NCBI GenBank assembly: GCA_963682175.1
Contig: OY821775.1
Span: 37,880,053 to 37,944,052 of the forward strand
Length of the DNA stretch: 64,000 bases
Direction: 5' to 3'
Source of the DNA: Triglochin maritima
Lineage: Eukaryota; Streptophyta; Magnoliopsida; Alismatales; Juncaginaceae
Part shown: positions 44,184-54,199 of the stretch, one piece after another
Layout of the letters: the number at the start of each line of letters is the position of its first letter
How positions within the stretch are numbered: the stretch's first letter is position 1
Position numbers and translations under genes: made by a program
Notes under the pieces: model-generated
Databases searched by the model: none
Seen by the model: the letters and a program-made list of their open reading frames with translations, nothing else
What the model was told of the DNA's origin: nothing

Positions 44184-45680
44184 TCAATGCACTTGGAAAG
44201 GGAACATGACACCACGCGGGGCCAGAATACGCATGCGTGGGCCCCCTTCACAAAGAGCACCAGATGAAATGAGAGGTTCATGAATTGGACGCAAAGGCGT
44301 CTCATTCAAAGGATCAAACTGAAAGAGCTTAAACCTCTCAAGAGTTTGGGAAATGAGGGGCAACGGAAGAAGAGTTTCTCCCGTTGCGCTGCTGAAGTTA
44401 TGATCGTCAATCCATACTCTCCAACCAAGAGGCTGGTGCGTCGGAACGAGGTCAAGAACCTCGTTAGGCATGTCCGACACACCAGGCGAACAAAAAGTGG
44501 GTCTCATACCCAAGGTATCCTCCAAGGAACTTCTAATACCCTCATGAGCTATGTAGTTGTTTGATGTTCCATCATTTCCAAGATGATGAGGAACAATAGT
44601 GAGAGGCAAACTCTCATCAGGTTGTTTGAAATTGAGGGGACTAGGGAGCTCTTGCTCCACCAGAGGTGAGTCCTTAAGAGGCATAACATGAAGATCATGT
44701 GGCTCTAGGGCCACGGGACAAAAAGGTAAGGCACAATCACGTGCCGACTCGTAATGAAGCTGGTCCATGTTATTCTCAATTGGGATCGAATCGTCCACCA
44801 AGTGATCGTGAATTGAAACCCCAAGTCCCTCAGACTGACCAGGAGTTTGACTTTGAAAGATTGTGCTTTGAATTTGTGGATGTGGTGGTGGTGGTTCGAT
44901 ATCAAAAGATGAATCCTCATGTTGACAAGAAAAGTTACTCTCCTCAGGTTCACGTAATTGCTGCGACATTTGACTCACTTGCAGTGCCATATTTTGTATG
45001 GACTGTTGAGTGGTTTCCATGAACGTAAGGAAAATTTGTTTCAAGGAATCAGGTATGCGGTCAACTATGAGGTCCAAGTCAGAGCTTGGGAAATTTTGGG
45101 GTTGGGTGTTGATGGGCTGAGAATGAGTCCAATGATTTGAAGTGGGGTGTTGGTAGAATTCTGGGTATTCGGGAGGAGGATACTGGGGTGAAAATGAAGT
45201 ATAAGAATTTGGATATGAATTGTCTCCCCACGAATCCATCACTCTCGGGTTGTACGCGGATGTGTAATGGTCATATTGAGCATTTTGGGAAAAGGTGTGC
45301 TCATACTCAGGCTCAGGGGCAACATAAGGGCATTCCCTTATAACATGGCCACTCAACCCACAACAGTCACACGGTACGGCTACTGGAGCCACCAATGCAC
45401 TCATGTCATCTACCACATGCATGAAAGAGGCCAAAGGTTCTTGTAATGTCTCAGTTTGATGACCAACATATGATCCGACGTAACTAGATGGTGGTCTAGC
45501 AGTCGGTGTCTCTCTCATATTACCCCAATATGAAGAATGCTCAGTCACACAATGAGGATTATCCCAACCATACTGGGTGTTCATCTGAGGCGCCCCAGGT
45601 TGCATGAGTCCGGAATACCAGGACGAATTGTCATGGTCCCAACAATGATATGGATGGTCGCCCATGTAACCATCCATCAC
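44184..45680 (-). CDS. Gag-like zinc-knuckle protein of element C
   Basis: An intact frame of 498 codons. The N-terminal 100 residues are Tyr/Trp/His/Asp-rich. A CCHC knuckle lies at C104-C107-H112-C117 (CDCCGLSGHVIREC). A Pro/Tyr/Gln-rich stretch follows with YNPRVMDSWGDNSYP, as after the knuckle in Athila gag. Then SLKQIFLTFMETTQQSIQNM and ALQVSQMSQQL, an acidic middle, LEPHDLHVMPLKDSPLVEQE and a conserved end with PLGWRVWIDDHNF and LERFKLFQFDPLNETPLRP. The capsid-like N-terminal gag domain is missing. The family role of gag is RNA packaging; the job of the C-terminal module is unknown. The same module occurs in A after a protease and in B. The start ATG-ATG is the first in frame after the leader. 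Confidence 0.75.
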   Translation of the reverse strand: MMDGYMGDHPYHCWDHDNSSWYSGLMQPGAPQMNTQYGWDNPHCVTEHSSYWGNMRETPTARPPSSYVGSYVGHQTETLQEPLASFMHVVDDMSALVAPVAVPCDCCGLSGHVIRECPYVAPEPEYEHTFSQNAQYDHYTSAYNPRVMDSWGDNSYPNSYTSFSPQYPPPEYPEFYQHPTSNHWTHSQPINTQPQNFPSSDLDLIVDRIPDSLKQIFLTFMETTQQSIQNMALQVSQMSQQLREPEESNFSCQHEDSSFDIEPPPPHPQIQSTIFQSQTPGQSEGLGVSIHDHLVDDSIPIENNMDQLHYESARDCALPFCPVALEPHDLHVMPLKDSPLVEQELPSPLNFKQPDESLPLTIVPHHLGNDGTSNNYIAHEGIRSSLEDTLGMRPTFCSPGVSDMPNEVLDLVPTHQPLGWRVWIDDHNFSSATGETLLPLPLISQTLERFKLFQFDPLNETPLRPIHEPLISSGALCEGGPRMRILAPRGVMFPFQVH

Positions 45681-46796
45681 AACAGAGAACTCTAGAGTCG
45701 ACCACCCTCACCACCACGAAACTAAACTCGCAAAAAGCGCTCGACTCGACCCTAAATCGCTACCAGAGAGTGTAAAAGGGAGGAGACTAGAACGTAGAAA
45801 AAGGTGAGAAGAAGATGACTCAGAGAAGAAGGGAAGAATCCCTAAAGTTAGCGTAGGTAAATGGTGAGGATAGAAGCCTAGTCTAGAAAACACGGCTCAA
45901 ACAAGCTTAGGCTGGCTATGGGTCCTTACAGCTAGAAGACGCCTAACTGCGAGGTCACACGGCCTCAACACGCCTCGCCTCCCTACGACGAAGACCACAA
46001 TGCCCAGCAAGTGAGCCAAGATCCGGAGATCTCGTCTCTCCTACTATTGACAAAGTGGGCGACGTCGATCAGGCTATGACGGTCGTGACCGGATCCCTCT
46101 CCTAATGCGCCCAAGTCCTAATGGTCAATGTCTATTTGCTTTTAGATTAAGGCTTTACTTGAGTGTGCTTTTTGGGGCTAAGGGAGGGGTTATGAAATCC
46201 CCCACCTTATATTTGAAGACTATAGGTGATGCCCCTTAAAGATGTTTTGAAATCTTAGGCTAGCAAGCATCTCACCAAACAAGCACTCACCTCACTCTTG
46301 TGTCGATGCAAACCTTACTCACTAATGAATGTCCTAATGCGTGAATGAGTGTTAAGGAATGCGTACCTCGCTCCAGCAATCAACGACATAAATTAAAACT
46401 AAGAGAAGACAATTAACATGCTCAAGTCAATACTAGATGATGCATGACCTAAACATAGCAAATGCTAATCTTTTGCTTTGGATTTTAAGGCCAAGTTGAT
46501 TAATGGGGGAGTGATTAATGATATGGGAGCAAACTAGAAGTCACTGAATGCAAAATAGTGCTCCCAGATAACTACAATGAACAAAACAACCAGAATTTTT
46601 TTGAGAGAGATTGAGGCTCACCAGGCCGCCAATTGGCGGTCCCAGACCGCTGATTGGCGGTCTGTTTTGGGTCTTTTGCTCTCGAATTCCTCCAGTCGCT
46701 TCCCCTTGATCCGAATAATGCCTGGAATACACACAAACTAAAAATAAAAAAATAAAACCACTCGAATCATCCAAACCAAAGTCTGGACAGAGCACC
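45681..46796 (-). other. 5' leader of element C
   Basis: About 1.1 kb between PBS and the ATG with no long sense frame. Pyrimidine-rich sense text near 45770-45850 looks like an untranslated leader. It carries a palindrome pair at 46625-46663. Confidence 0.65.
46625..46663. promoter_or_regulatory. Paired palindromes in the leader of element C
   Basis: GCCGCCAATTGGCGGT and, 4 nt on, AGACCGCTGATTGGCGGTCT. The pair has the same composition as in copia H but in reverse order. It lies between PBS and gag, so it is transcribed. Confidence 0.75.
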
Positions 46797-46814
46797 TCCC
46801 CGACAACGGCGCCA
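46797..46814 (-). other. Primer binding site, element C
   Basis: The complement TGGCGCCGTTGTCGGGGA is one base off the PBS I know for Athila elements (TGGCGCCGTTGCCGGGGA), usually assigned to tRNA-Asp. It lies 6 nt from the LTR. Confidence 0.75.
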
Positions 46815-47842
46815 AAAACTTGATTGATCGTTTTATATTAACTGCAAGTGCACGGCCGCGTTGAAGCGGTGGAAAATACGGGTCGTCCACTGGGAGGTGT
46901 GTCGACGCTTGGTTTGTGTGAAGGCGAGTGGTACAGAAAGGAGAGAAAGGTTGGTTACACTAAACTACACTAAGATGCAAAAAGGAAAAGAAAGATAAGC
47001 AATAAAAACTAAACCCCATAGGGGGTAGAGAAATAATGTGAATATGAAGATGTGTGTGTTTGTGTTCAATTAAGCTCCTCCCAACATGTAGTGCATGAAA
47101 TCATAAAACTACATCCAACTTTGTCTCCACATGAATTAAGGTAAGACTACATCATTAAAACATACAAGACAATAATTGGAATGAAGCTAAATGAACTTAT
47201 GTATAAAGACTCGACCCTACTATGCCTCCACATGAATTAAGATAAGACTACATCATTAAAACATACAAGACAATAACTAAGGTAAAGGCAACAAGAGTAC
47301 ATACACTACAAATTGTGTTTCCAATATTAATTCCATCCATATCCTAACCTTATCATTCCCCATAAAATATGTTCACTAATCAAAGCATAAGCTAAGCTTC
47401 ATTCAAGAGCATTAGCATATCAAAGATAAGAGTGAAAACCCATTAGATGGTTATTGAAATCATATAAAGCTCAGGGGATTAAGATAACACACACTTAATA
47501 CACTACATGATCATATCACATATTTCTCCAACCCCAAATGGGGATGGAACTATTCACACATATTTAAACTAACTACTCTAACAAAATGAAACATTATATT
47601 GAAATGAAATTACCCTAAGAAAGCAAGAAATATTAAAGAAGCTTAAAAGGAAAGGAAGGACTAAACAAACATGGACAAATTAAAAGACAAGATTAAAAGA
47701 AACTAGAAGAATTATTTTATTAACAAATGACTCACATTGAAGGTAGCATTCTTCTCCACCTTGAGTTTTTGCTTCAAGGCTCACTCCTTAGTAGAGAGAA
47801 TGCCACCAAGCAATGTGTAATTACAATGGAAGGTGAAGAGTT

Positions 47843-47851
47843 CTATTTATA
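47843..47851 (-). promoter_or_regulatory. TATA box of element C
   Basis: CTATTTATA on the plus strand, TATAAATAG in sense, in the 5' LTR. The best candidate promoter for the 498-codon frame. Confidence 0.65.
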
Positions 47852-47970
47852 GGCATGGAAAAAGCTAATCCGGGACAATCCCCCGATGTGGGACTAAACC
47901 AATACCAAAAATAGCCTAAACAAACATTAATACAAGTCCAAGAGAAATCTTAGCGGATCTGGGATGATCC

Positions 47971-47990
47971 AGACCGCCAATTGGCGGTCT
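47971..47990. promoter_or_regulatory. Palindrome AGACCGCCAATTGGCGGTCT, C 5' LTR
   Basis: Perfect 20-bp palindrome about 120-140 bp upstream of the TATA box in sense, preserved in both LTRs of C and, as 18 bp, in both of A. Confidence 0.75.
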
Positions 47991-48357
47991 ATAAGGCCCA
48001 GATCCGTCTGATTTTTGTGTTGGGCTTTGCTTGAAGTATTTCTTGGTCTTGGATGCATCTACTTGGTTTGTTGGAGCTCCGACCCGAATCGAATTGCCAA
48101 AATACTCCCCAAGATGGTGTAGAGTTTCCTGTTTTGCTCTTAGGTCCTTCGGTCTTACGATCAGGTCCTTCTCCCTTGCATCTTAGTCTCCAGGTCTCAC
48201 AATTAAGTCATTTTTCCTGCTTTTGGGTCCTTTCACGGCTCTTCTCTTCAAACATCTTTATTCCTGAAAACTAAACATAAAACTCGTCACGTAGCATTGC
48301 TTAGGTGTAAGATAATAGATATAAAATACAAATATAAGCATGAAATGATGTCAATCA

Positions 48358-49028
48358 GTGACCTCTTTAGATTTTGAAATTTGTTAGGTTTCTATAGGCC
48401 CTTGTAGTGGGAGATCTAAGTTATTTGAGTTAATGTTATGTGTATTCCAAATAAGCTCTATTTGCTGAATACGTTGCAATTATATATTAAAACTCATACC
48501 AATTCATAGAATAATGAGAATTTGTATAAAAATAAGAAAATATTTTATTTATCTATGACCATTTTTTGGTTATCAAGACGATATTAACATCACCTTTTGC
48601 AACCATTATCAGCTATGAATTTGGTCAAAAACTCAACCTCGTAATCGAAAGGTAGATGGACTACAAATGATAACGTTTTCAGTCAGAAATATATATTTAA
48701 GGATATTTTAGAAGGATTTAAAAAAATGTGTACTTAAAAATTGCAATTATAACGTGTTAATCAAATACGGAAACAAACTAGGAGTTAAGACCTTTATTTT
48801 TTAACACATATTTTGTTATTAAAATTGTGTTCCGTGTCTACAAATCCTGCGAGAATTTTTGACTCCACACTTGTTTCGAACACACATATATATATAATAT
48901 TATGTAAATAAACAAATACGATAGCTTGAAGCAGAATAAGATTCTTTTTTAAATCTTATATTCTCAACGGATAGTGTTTTTTACTTAAGCTATCGCCTTA
49001 ATTTTAGTTTCCTCGTGCTCAAACATAT
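48358..49028. other. Flank of element C, paralogous to 37768-38159
   Basis: Up to about 48728 it matches the DNA left of MULE-1. After that it shows the uninterrupted sequence (ATGTGTACTTAAAAATTGC). No gene seen. Confidence 0.75.
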
Positions 49029-49502
49029 AAGGGTTAATTGCAGTTTATCCACGTGTCTTTCAGACATTAGAACTTTGAATCGTTGACTTTTAAAATGTAA
49101 TAGTTTGTCTCTTTATCTTTTCATTTAGTTGCACTTTGACACTCTCCTCTTCTCTCTCACAGTCAGTTTTGATCCAAAAAATGACCAAAATAATCTCACA
49201 TAAAAACCCAAAGTTCTCTCAAATTTTCTGAAAAATCATTTATTGTTAAACATAAACAAGATACTTTGTGTGGTTATTATAATACATAATAACCACACAA
49301 AGTATCTTGTTTATGTTTAACAATAAATGTTTTTTTCAGAATTTTTTTGTAGATTAAGGACAATTCTTTTGGGGGTTAAAACTAAAGAGGGGACAAATAC
49401 CAACAACTGAAATGATAGGAGATTGAATTACTACATTTTAAAGTCCATGGTGCAAAGTCTCAACGATCGAAAGTTTAGGGGGGCTAATTACAATTAACCT
49501 TA
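49029..49502. mobile_element. Foldback MITE
   Basis: The ends are inverted: AAGGGTTAATTGCAGTTTAT at the left and AAGGTTAATTGTAATTAGCC on the complement at the right. Further in, ACTTTGAATCGTTGACTTTT pairs with the text near 49440-49475, and the centre is a perfect hairpin (49237-49329). No coding sequence. A TSD is not clear. Confidence 0.7.
49237..49329. repeat. Perfect hairpin, 43-bp arms, 7-nt loop
   Basis: Arms 49237-49279 and 49287-49329 are exact reverse complements around TAATACA, with imperfect pairing continuing outward to about 49222 and 49345. A transcript would fold into a stem suited to small-RNA processing; no such transcript can be shown here. Confidence 0.95.
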
Positions 49503-49976
49503 CATTTTATATTGATTTCAAATTATCATGGTTTTTAACTGTTGTAAACTATCTAAAAGGGCTGCAAGAGCTTTATAAAAAAGCCTCCTCTAATTGATCA
49601 CTATTTGGTTGTGATGATAAAGATCAACAATCAAAATACAAAATCCTAAGACAACCAGTAACAACCAGTAAAACCAAAATCAACCAACGACCTAGTAAAT
49701 CTTGGATTCAATCTTAGGACTCGTAGAACAAATATATTGGCCTAAAAACCACACTATTTCCTACCTGACCAAACTTTGCAGTTTATGAAGCCAGCGAGAA
49801 AAAATATTAGTGTATCTTATGTGTATATATATACTATAATCTCATGGTTTCGGCTACTGGACTATACCATTTATAATGCAACATCTCAAGGTATAGCCAA
49901 CAACACGATGTTTGTATTGCTCTCCCTCTCCCACGTACTAGCAGCACGATGTCAACTTATAATGTAACAATAATGT
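49503..49976. other. Unassigned DNA left of MULE-2
   Basis: AT-rich, no gene or recognised repeat. Confidence 0.3.
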
Positions 49977-50122
49977 AACTGCATTTTTATTCATCACCGG
50001 AAAACTACTTAAATCACTCGTGTGAATTACCATTTTGCCTTTCTCTCATTTCTACTTATATAACTCTTCATTTAATCTCCTACTATCATTCTCTCTTCAT
50101 CTTACTCTCATAATCATCAACG

Positions 50123-50215
50123 GGTGAGCGTCTGTAGGAGACGCCCACCATGGAAGGGGGGTCTCCGACAGACGCCTCCTCCTTTGAAGGGGTGTCTCCG
50201 GCAGACGCCCCTCCC
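50123..50215. repeat. Subterminal palindromes, left end of MULE-2
   Basis: GCGTCTGTAGGAGACGC (50128-50144), GTCTCCGACAGAC (50161-50173) and GTGTCTCCGGCAGACGCC (50192-50209). Related blocks lie near the right end at 56068-56125 and in MULE-1. Confidence 0.75.
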
Positions 50216-50220
50216 TTTTT

Positions 50221-50600
50221 TTAATAAATAATTGTTATTATTAGTTAAATTGATTATAATTTGTTATAATTGTTAATCAAATTGATTATTTCGTTAATAG
50301 TTAGTTAAATTGATTGAGTGATTGGTTAAATTGATTAATTGTAATAATTAGTTATAATTGTTAGTTAAATTGATTATAATTTGTTATAATTGTTAATTAA
50401 ATTGATTATTAAGTTAATAGTTAGTTAAATTGATTGAGTGATTGGTTAAATTGATTAATTGTAATAATTAGTTATAATTGTTAGTTAAATTGATTATAAT
50501 TAGTTTTAATCGTTTATTAAATTGATTATTGATTAGTTATAATCGTTAATTAAATTGATTATTGATTAGTGAAATTGATTAATTATTTAATTAGATTCAT
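50221..50600. repeat. 120-bp AT-rich tandem repeat, MULE-2
   Basis: Blocks starting at 50281, 50401 and (shortened) 50521 repeat with a 120-bp period, built of ATTGATTATTAAGTTAATAG-like text. It occupies the same place as the 79-bp array in MULE-1. Confidence 0.85.
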
Positions 50601-50654
50601 TGATTGATTAATTTAAATCCATTAACGAAATTTTATTTCTAAAATTGAATTAAT

Positions 50655-51457
50655 AGTCATCAGGTTACCGTGGAGTAAAAGGGAAATCAGTTCCCTTACG
50701 CGTTGCATATAGTTTAGATGATGAGTCAGTTCCTCATCATCCACGACAACAGGGTATATCTGCTTCGGTTAGGAGCGAGAGGGATATTTTACGTCATCGT
50801 CAGACACATGAGGATTCTTTTGATGACGATGAGGATTCAGATGAGGTGGAGAGTCACGACGAGAGTGACGATGGGGGTCAGTATGGGTTGGAGCCGCAGG
50901 AGGAGGCGAGACAGCAGTATGGTGGAGGACGGGGTGACATGGTAGTTCTTCTTCTGCTGAGTAGGTCATTCCGAAGGGCAGAGGTAGACGGTTTGTGACC
51001 GGTGATTCGAGTTTCATGCACTGCAGACGCCCGAGCTCAGTAGAAGAAGAGAGTTCAGGACAATTCTTGGATCGTGACTGGTGTGATGCTCGGTGGTCCT
51101 TTAGATGGCAGCGTCATTCTGAGTTTCGGAGGCCACATCGCCAGATGCATTTGGGAGGGCGAGGATCGGATGGTTCTGAAGTACCATAATCGAGATAGAG
51201 TATGTACTACATTGCAGGCTTGGTGTTCAGATATGAGTGATGATATGACGGGGACCATTACTGATAGCGGATTGGGTCACTTACCTTACGGCATGTTCTC
51301 CTGCCTTGACATGCCGTTGATTTTTGCGTTTGTGGAGCGGTGGCAACCTGACACCAACTCTTTCCACTTGCCTTTCAGAGAGATGACGATCATGTTGCAT
51401 GACGTCTTCCATATTCTGCACATTCATATTGAGGGTCGTATGGTTAGTGCTCAGTAA
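50655..51457 (+). pseudogene. Plant mobile domain (PMD) gene, 5' and central part
   Basis: An acidic N-terminal stretch (SVRSERDILRHRQTHEDSFD, DDEDSDEVESHDES) leads to the PMD. The domain reads GGPLDGSVILSFGGHIARCI, WEGEDRMVLKYHNRD, SGLGHLPYGMFSCLDMPLIF, FVERWQPDTNSFHLPFREMT and IMLHDVFHILHIHIEG. This matches the PMD (aminotransferase-like) family, where the usual signatures are L-V-E-R-W-R-P-E-T-H-T-F-H-L-P and a following T-L-x-D-V. The family occurs in host nuclear proteins such as MAIN/MAIL1 and in transposons. The open part is 51074-51457. A frameshift near 50990-51070 separates it from the acidic start, and a TAA follows the domain. Confidence 0.82.
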
Positions 51458-51613
51458 TCGACGTCTGGGCTGAAGATTTTTGTATTAGATTTGCTCAGGG
51501 TCAGCGTCGATGGTCTTGGGAGGGATAGATCATTTTGGAGTGGCAGTGGTGTTGGCATCGATGTTGTTGATGACTGTTGCAGATGGGGATGACCACCACG
51601 AACTGAGAATATG

Positions 51614-52486
51614 CAGATGACTGTCTACCTCTTCTTACTGTGGTCTGTGATTTTGGAATGGCGGTGGTGTTGACATCCCGACGCCAGAGCATGTTGTGCG
51701 GTCTGTGATTGCGACGACGTCTGTGATTTCCGAGAGAAGGCTGACTTTACCTGGGTGATTTTACACGTAGCCGCGACCCCTCCACTTGTGATGCATATTA
51801 TTTGGAGTAGTTCGGTAGGTGCTCACATCCAGTAATCGTGTGCGGTACCACCCCGAGACCTGAGAGACCACTGGATATGACATGTCGCTATGCGGTAAGT
51901 TTATCTAAATTAATTTTTATTTATAATGTATATTTTGTTTTTGTTGTTAGTGTACACTAATCTTTATGTTACATACAGTGGATGAGTAGGACGATACGGG
52001 TTACACGGCCATTCTTGCGATACTGGGACCAGATGCCAAACGAGGAGACGAGAGCTGCATGTGAAGATTTGGATGACCTCGTAAAGGCATGGAACAGTCA
52101 GTTGGGCATTTCTGACCAGGATTCGGATGATGAGTTGTAGTTGGCTTGTACATTATTTATTTTATTATATGTTGAACTATTACTACATTTGTCTGTATTT
52201 TCTTATCTGTTGTACTTTTATTATTTATTTCTGACGAACATATTTTCTCCTTATTTGTTTATCTGTTGTATTTTTATTATTTATTTCTCACGAGCATATT
52301 GTAGACCTATTTGGTATATGTAATGTAATTTAAATTTAAAATATGATAAAAAACAACACGATATAAGTACAAATACACAATATAATCGCGGATAGATTAT
52401 ACATTACAAATACATCAACTTAACAAATACATTACAAATTAAAATCAAAATGTACTACGTAACCGGTCCCAATACGTTCTCCTACG
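51614..52486 (+). repeat. Tandem duplication unit 1 (PMD gene 3' part)
   Basis: 873 bp from CAGATGACTGTCTACC to CCTACG. Repeats at 52487-53373 with scattered changes. Each unit holds one intron and the last exon. Confidence 0.9.
51895..52140 (+). CDS. PMD gene last intron and terminal exon, unit 1
   Basis: Intron 51895-51978 (84 bp, GTAAGT...TACATACAG). The exon 51979-52140 is open for 53 codons: WMSRTIRVTRPFLRYWDQMP, NEETRAACEDLDDLVKAWNS and QLGISDQDSDDEL, then TAG. An acidic end like this fits a nuclear protein. The link to the domain upstream is inferred from strand, distance and order. The frame before the intron is not clean. Confidence 0.55.
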
Positions 52487-53373
52487 CAGATGATTGCCTA
52501 CCTCTTCTTACTGCGGTCTGTGATTTTGGAGTGGCGGTGGTGTTGATATCCCGACGCCAGAGCATGCATTGCGGTCTGTGAATGCGACGACGTACGACGG
52601 TGTTAGAAGGACATTTCCGAGAGAAGGCTGACTTCACCTGGGTGATTTTACACGTAGTTGCGACCCCTCCACTTGTGATGCATATTGTTTGGAGTGGTTC
52701 GGTAGGTGCTCACATCCAGTTATCGTGTGTGGTACCGCTACGAGACCTGAGAGACCACTGTATGTGACATGTGGCGATGCGGTAAGTTTATCTAAATTAA
52801 TTTTTATTTAAAATGTATATTTTGTTTTTATTGTAAGTGTAAACTAATCTTTATGTTACATACAGTGGATGAGTAGGACGATATGGGTTACACGGCCGTT
52901 CTTGCGATACAAGGACCAGATGCCGAACGAGGAGACGAGAGCTGCATGTGAAGATTTGGATGACCCCGTACAAGTGTGGACCAGTCAGTTGGGCATTTCT
53001 GACCAGGATTTGGATGATGAGTTGTAGTTGGCTTGTACATTAGTTATTCTATTATATGTTGAACTATTACTACATTTGTTGGTATTTACTTATCTGTTGT
53101 ACTTTTATTATTTATTTCTGACGAACATATTTTCTCCTTATTTGATTATCTGTTGTATTTTATTATTTATTTCTCACGAGCATATCGTAGACCTGTTTTG
53201 TATATGTAATGTAATTTAAATTTAAAATATGATAAAAAACAACACGATATAAGTACAAATACACGATATAATCGCTGATACATTATACATTACAAATACA
53301 ACAACTTAACAATACATTACAAATTACAATCAAAATGTACTACGTAACCGGTCCCAATACGCTCTCCTACTTT
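52487..53373 (+). repeat. Tandem duplication unit 2 (PMD gene 3' part)
   Basis: About 887 bp, the second copy of 51614-52486. Confidence 0.9.
52782..53027 (+). CDS. PMD gene terminal exon, unit 2
   Basis: Intron 52782-52865 (84 bp, same splice sites) and exon 52866-53027, open for 53 codons with the same end (SDQDLDDEL). Most substitutions in the exon keep the reading open. It could serve as an alternative last exon if the gene were transcribed through. Confidence 0.5.
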
Positions 53374-53404
53374 CGTACTCTTCCTCCCATCCAGCAACAC
53401 TCTC

Positions 53405-53965
53405 ATCTCGCATTTAAAACCACATGGTCGTTATAGGAGGTACTGGGAATCCCTCGCTAATTCTAAACGAATAAAATGTGTGACTCCCTAAATGAGCAAT
53501 GATCAACTCTTTGAATGGCTTCGTCATGGTAGATGGACTCTCCCAAGGTGCACTGTAATACACGGGTACAACGAACCATCCATTCCCACTGAGAAATACA
53601 TAACTGCACACTTGTAAAAATTCGCAATCGGGAACAAGTCGCACCAAACCTCCATACGGTGATCCTCGCCATAACATCCTCCGCCCCAATCAATTCGCTA
53701 ACGAGCCTGTACCACACCGTCGTGATAGACGTGCTCATTAATGGGATGCACCACTATCTTATTAGAAATCGCACGACTGGCGTACAACCAATTGTCTTGA
53801 CCACCATGGAAAACATCGGCAACACATCGAAATCCACAGTTGTCATCATCACGTACGTCATTCCACCTCTCCAGAAAAGGTAAAATGATTCCTAGCAGCC
53901 TATCAACATATGGGAAGTTATCAACGTCAATCCGTCCGGACACTACAAGATGGAAAAATAGCAAA
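53405..53965 (-). pseudogene. OTU-type cysteine protease domain of MULE-2 protein
   Basis: Minus text: ILPFLERWNDVRDDDNCGFR, CVADVFHGGQDNWLYASRAI, then after frameshifts GRRMLWRGSPYGGLVRLVPD, GNGWFVVPVYYSAPWESPST, ELIIAHLGSHTFYSFRISEG and FPVPPITTMWF. The D-x-x-N-C-G-F/Y-R-x-V-A motif with catalytic Asp and Cys and the late G-x-H plus C-P-x-P-P-I-x-x-x-W end are those of the OTU domain found downstream of some plant Mutator-type transposases. Both catalytic residues and a candidate His (LGSH) are present. The reading is broken by frameshifts (three frames in 560 bp). Confidence 0.75.
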
Positions 53966-54199
53966 GTTATATAAAATAACTAGTAGAACATGTTTACTGA
54001 ATAAAACAAAGAAATAATAACAACAACAAACATATCGTCACACCAGATCTTGCACCCGTGTTTACGGATTATCTAGACGAATTGGAAGACCGACCACGAC
54101 CCCTACTCCCACTACTGGAAAATCGACCACGACCTCACTCTGCATACTCAAAGGCACTCGGGTCACGACGTGTCAACTTTCCCCTTGGTCGACCTCGTA

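Larger units (their letters stand above)
41073..48357 (-). mobile_element. Element C: full-length non-autonomous Athila-like retrotransposon
   Basis: LTRs of about 1535 bp (41073-42607 and 46821-48357) with ends TGATTGA and TCAATCA. A perfect TSD GTGAC (41068-41072 and 48358-48362). PBS at 46797-46814 and polypurine tract at 42608-42620. The interior has a leader, one 498-codon frame and a 1.6-kb 3' region. There is no protease, RT, RNase H or integrase. The paralogous empty site at about 37770 confirms the boundary (CGTGTGACCTCTTTAG). It resembles the TR-GAG class of gag-only LTR elements. Confidence 0.92.
46821..48357 (-). repeat. 5' LTR of element C
   Basis: 1537 bp. In sense, U3 runs from 48357 to about 47820, giving a long R-U5 of about 1 kb. 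TATA box at 47843-47851. Confidence 0.92.
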
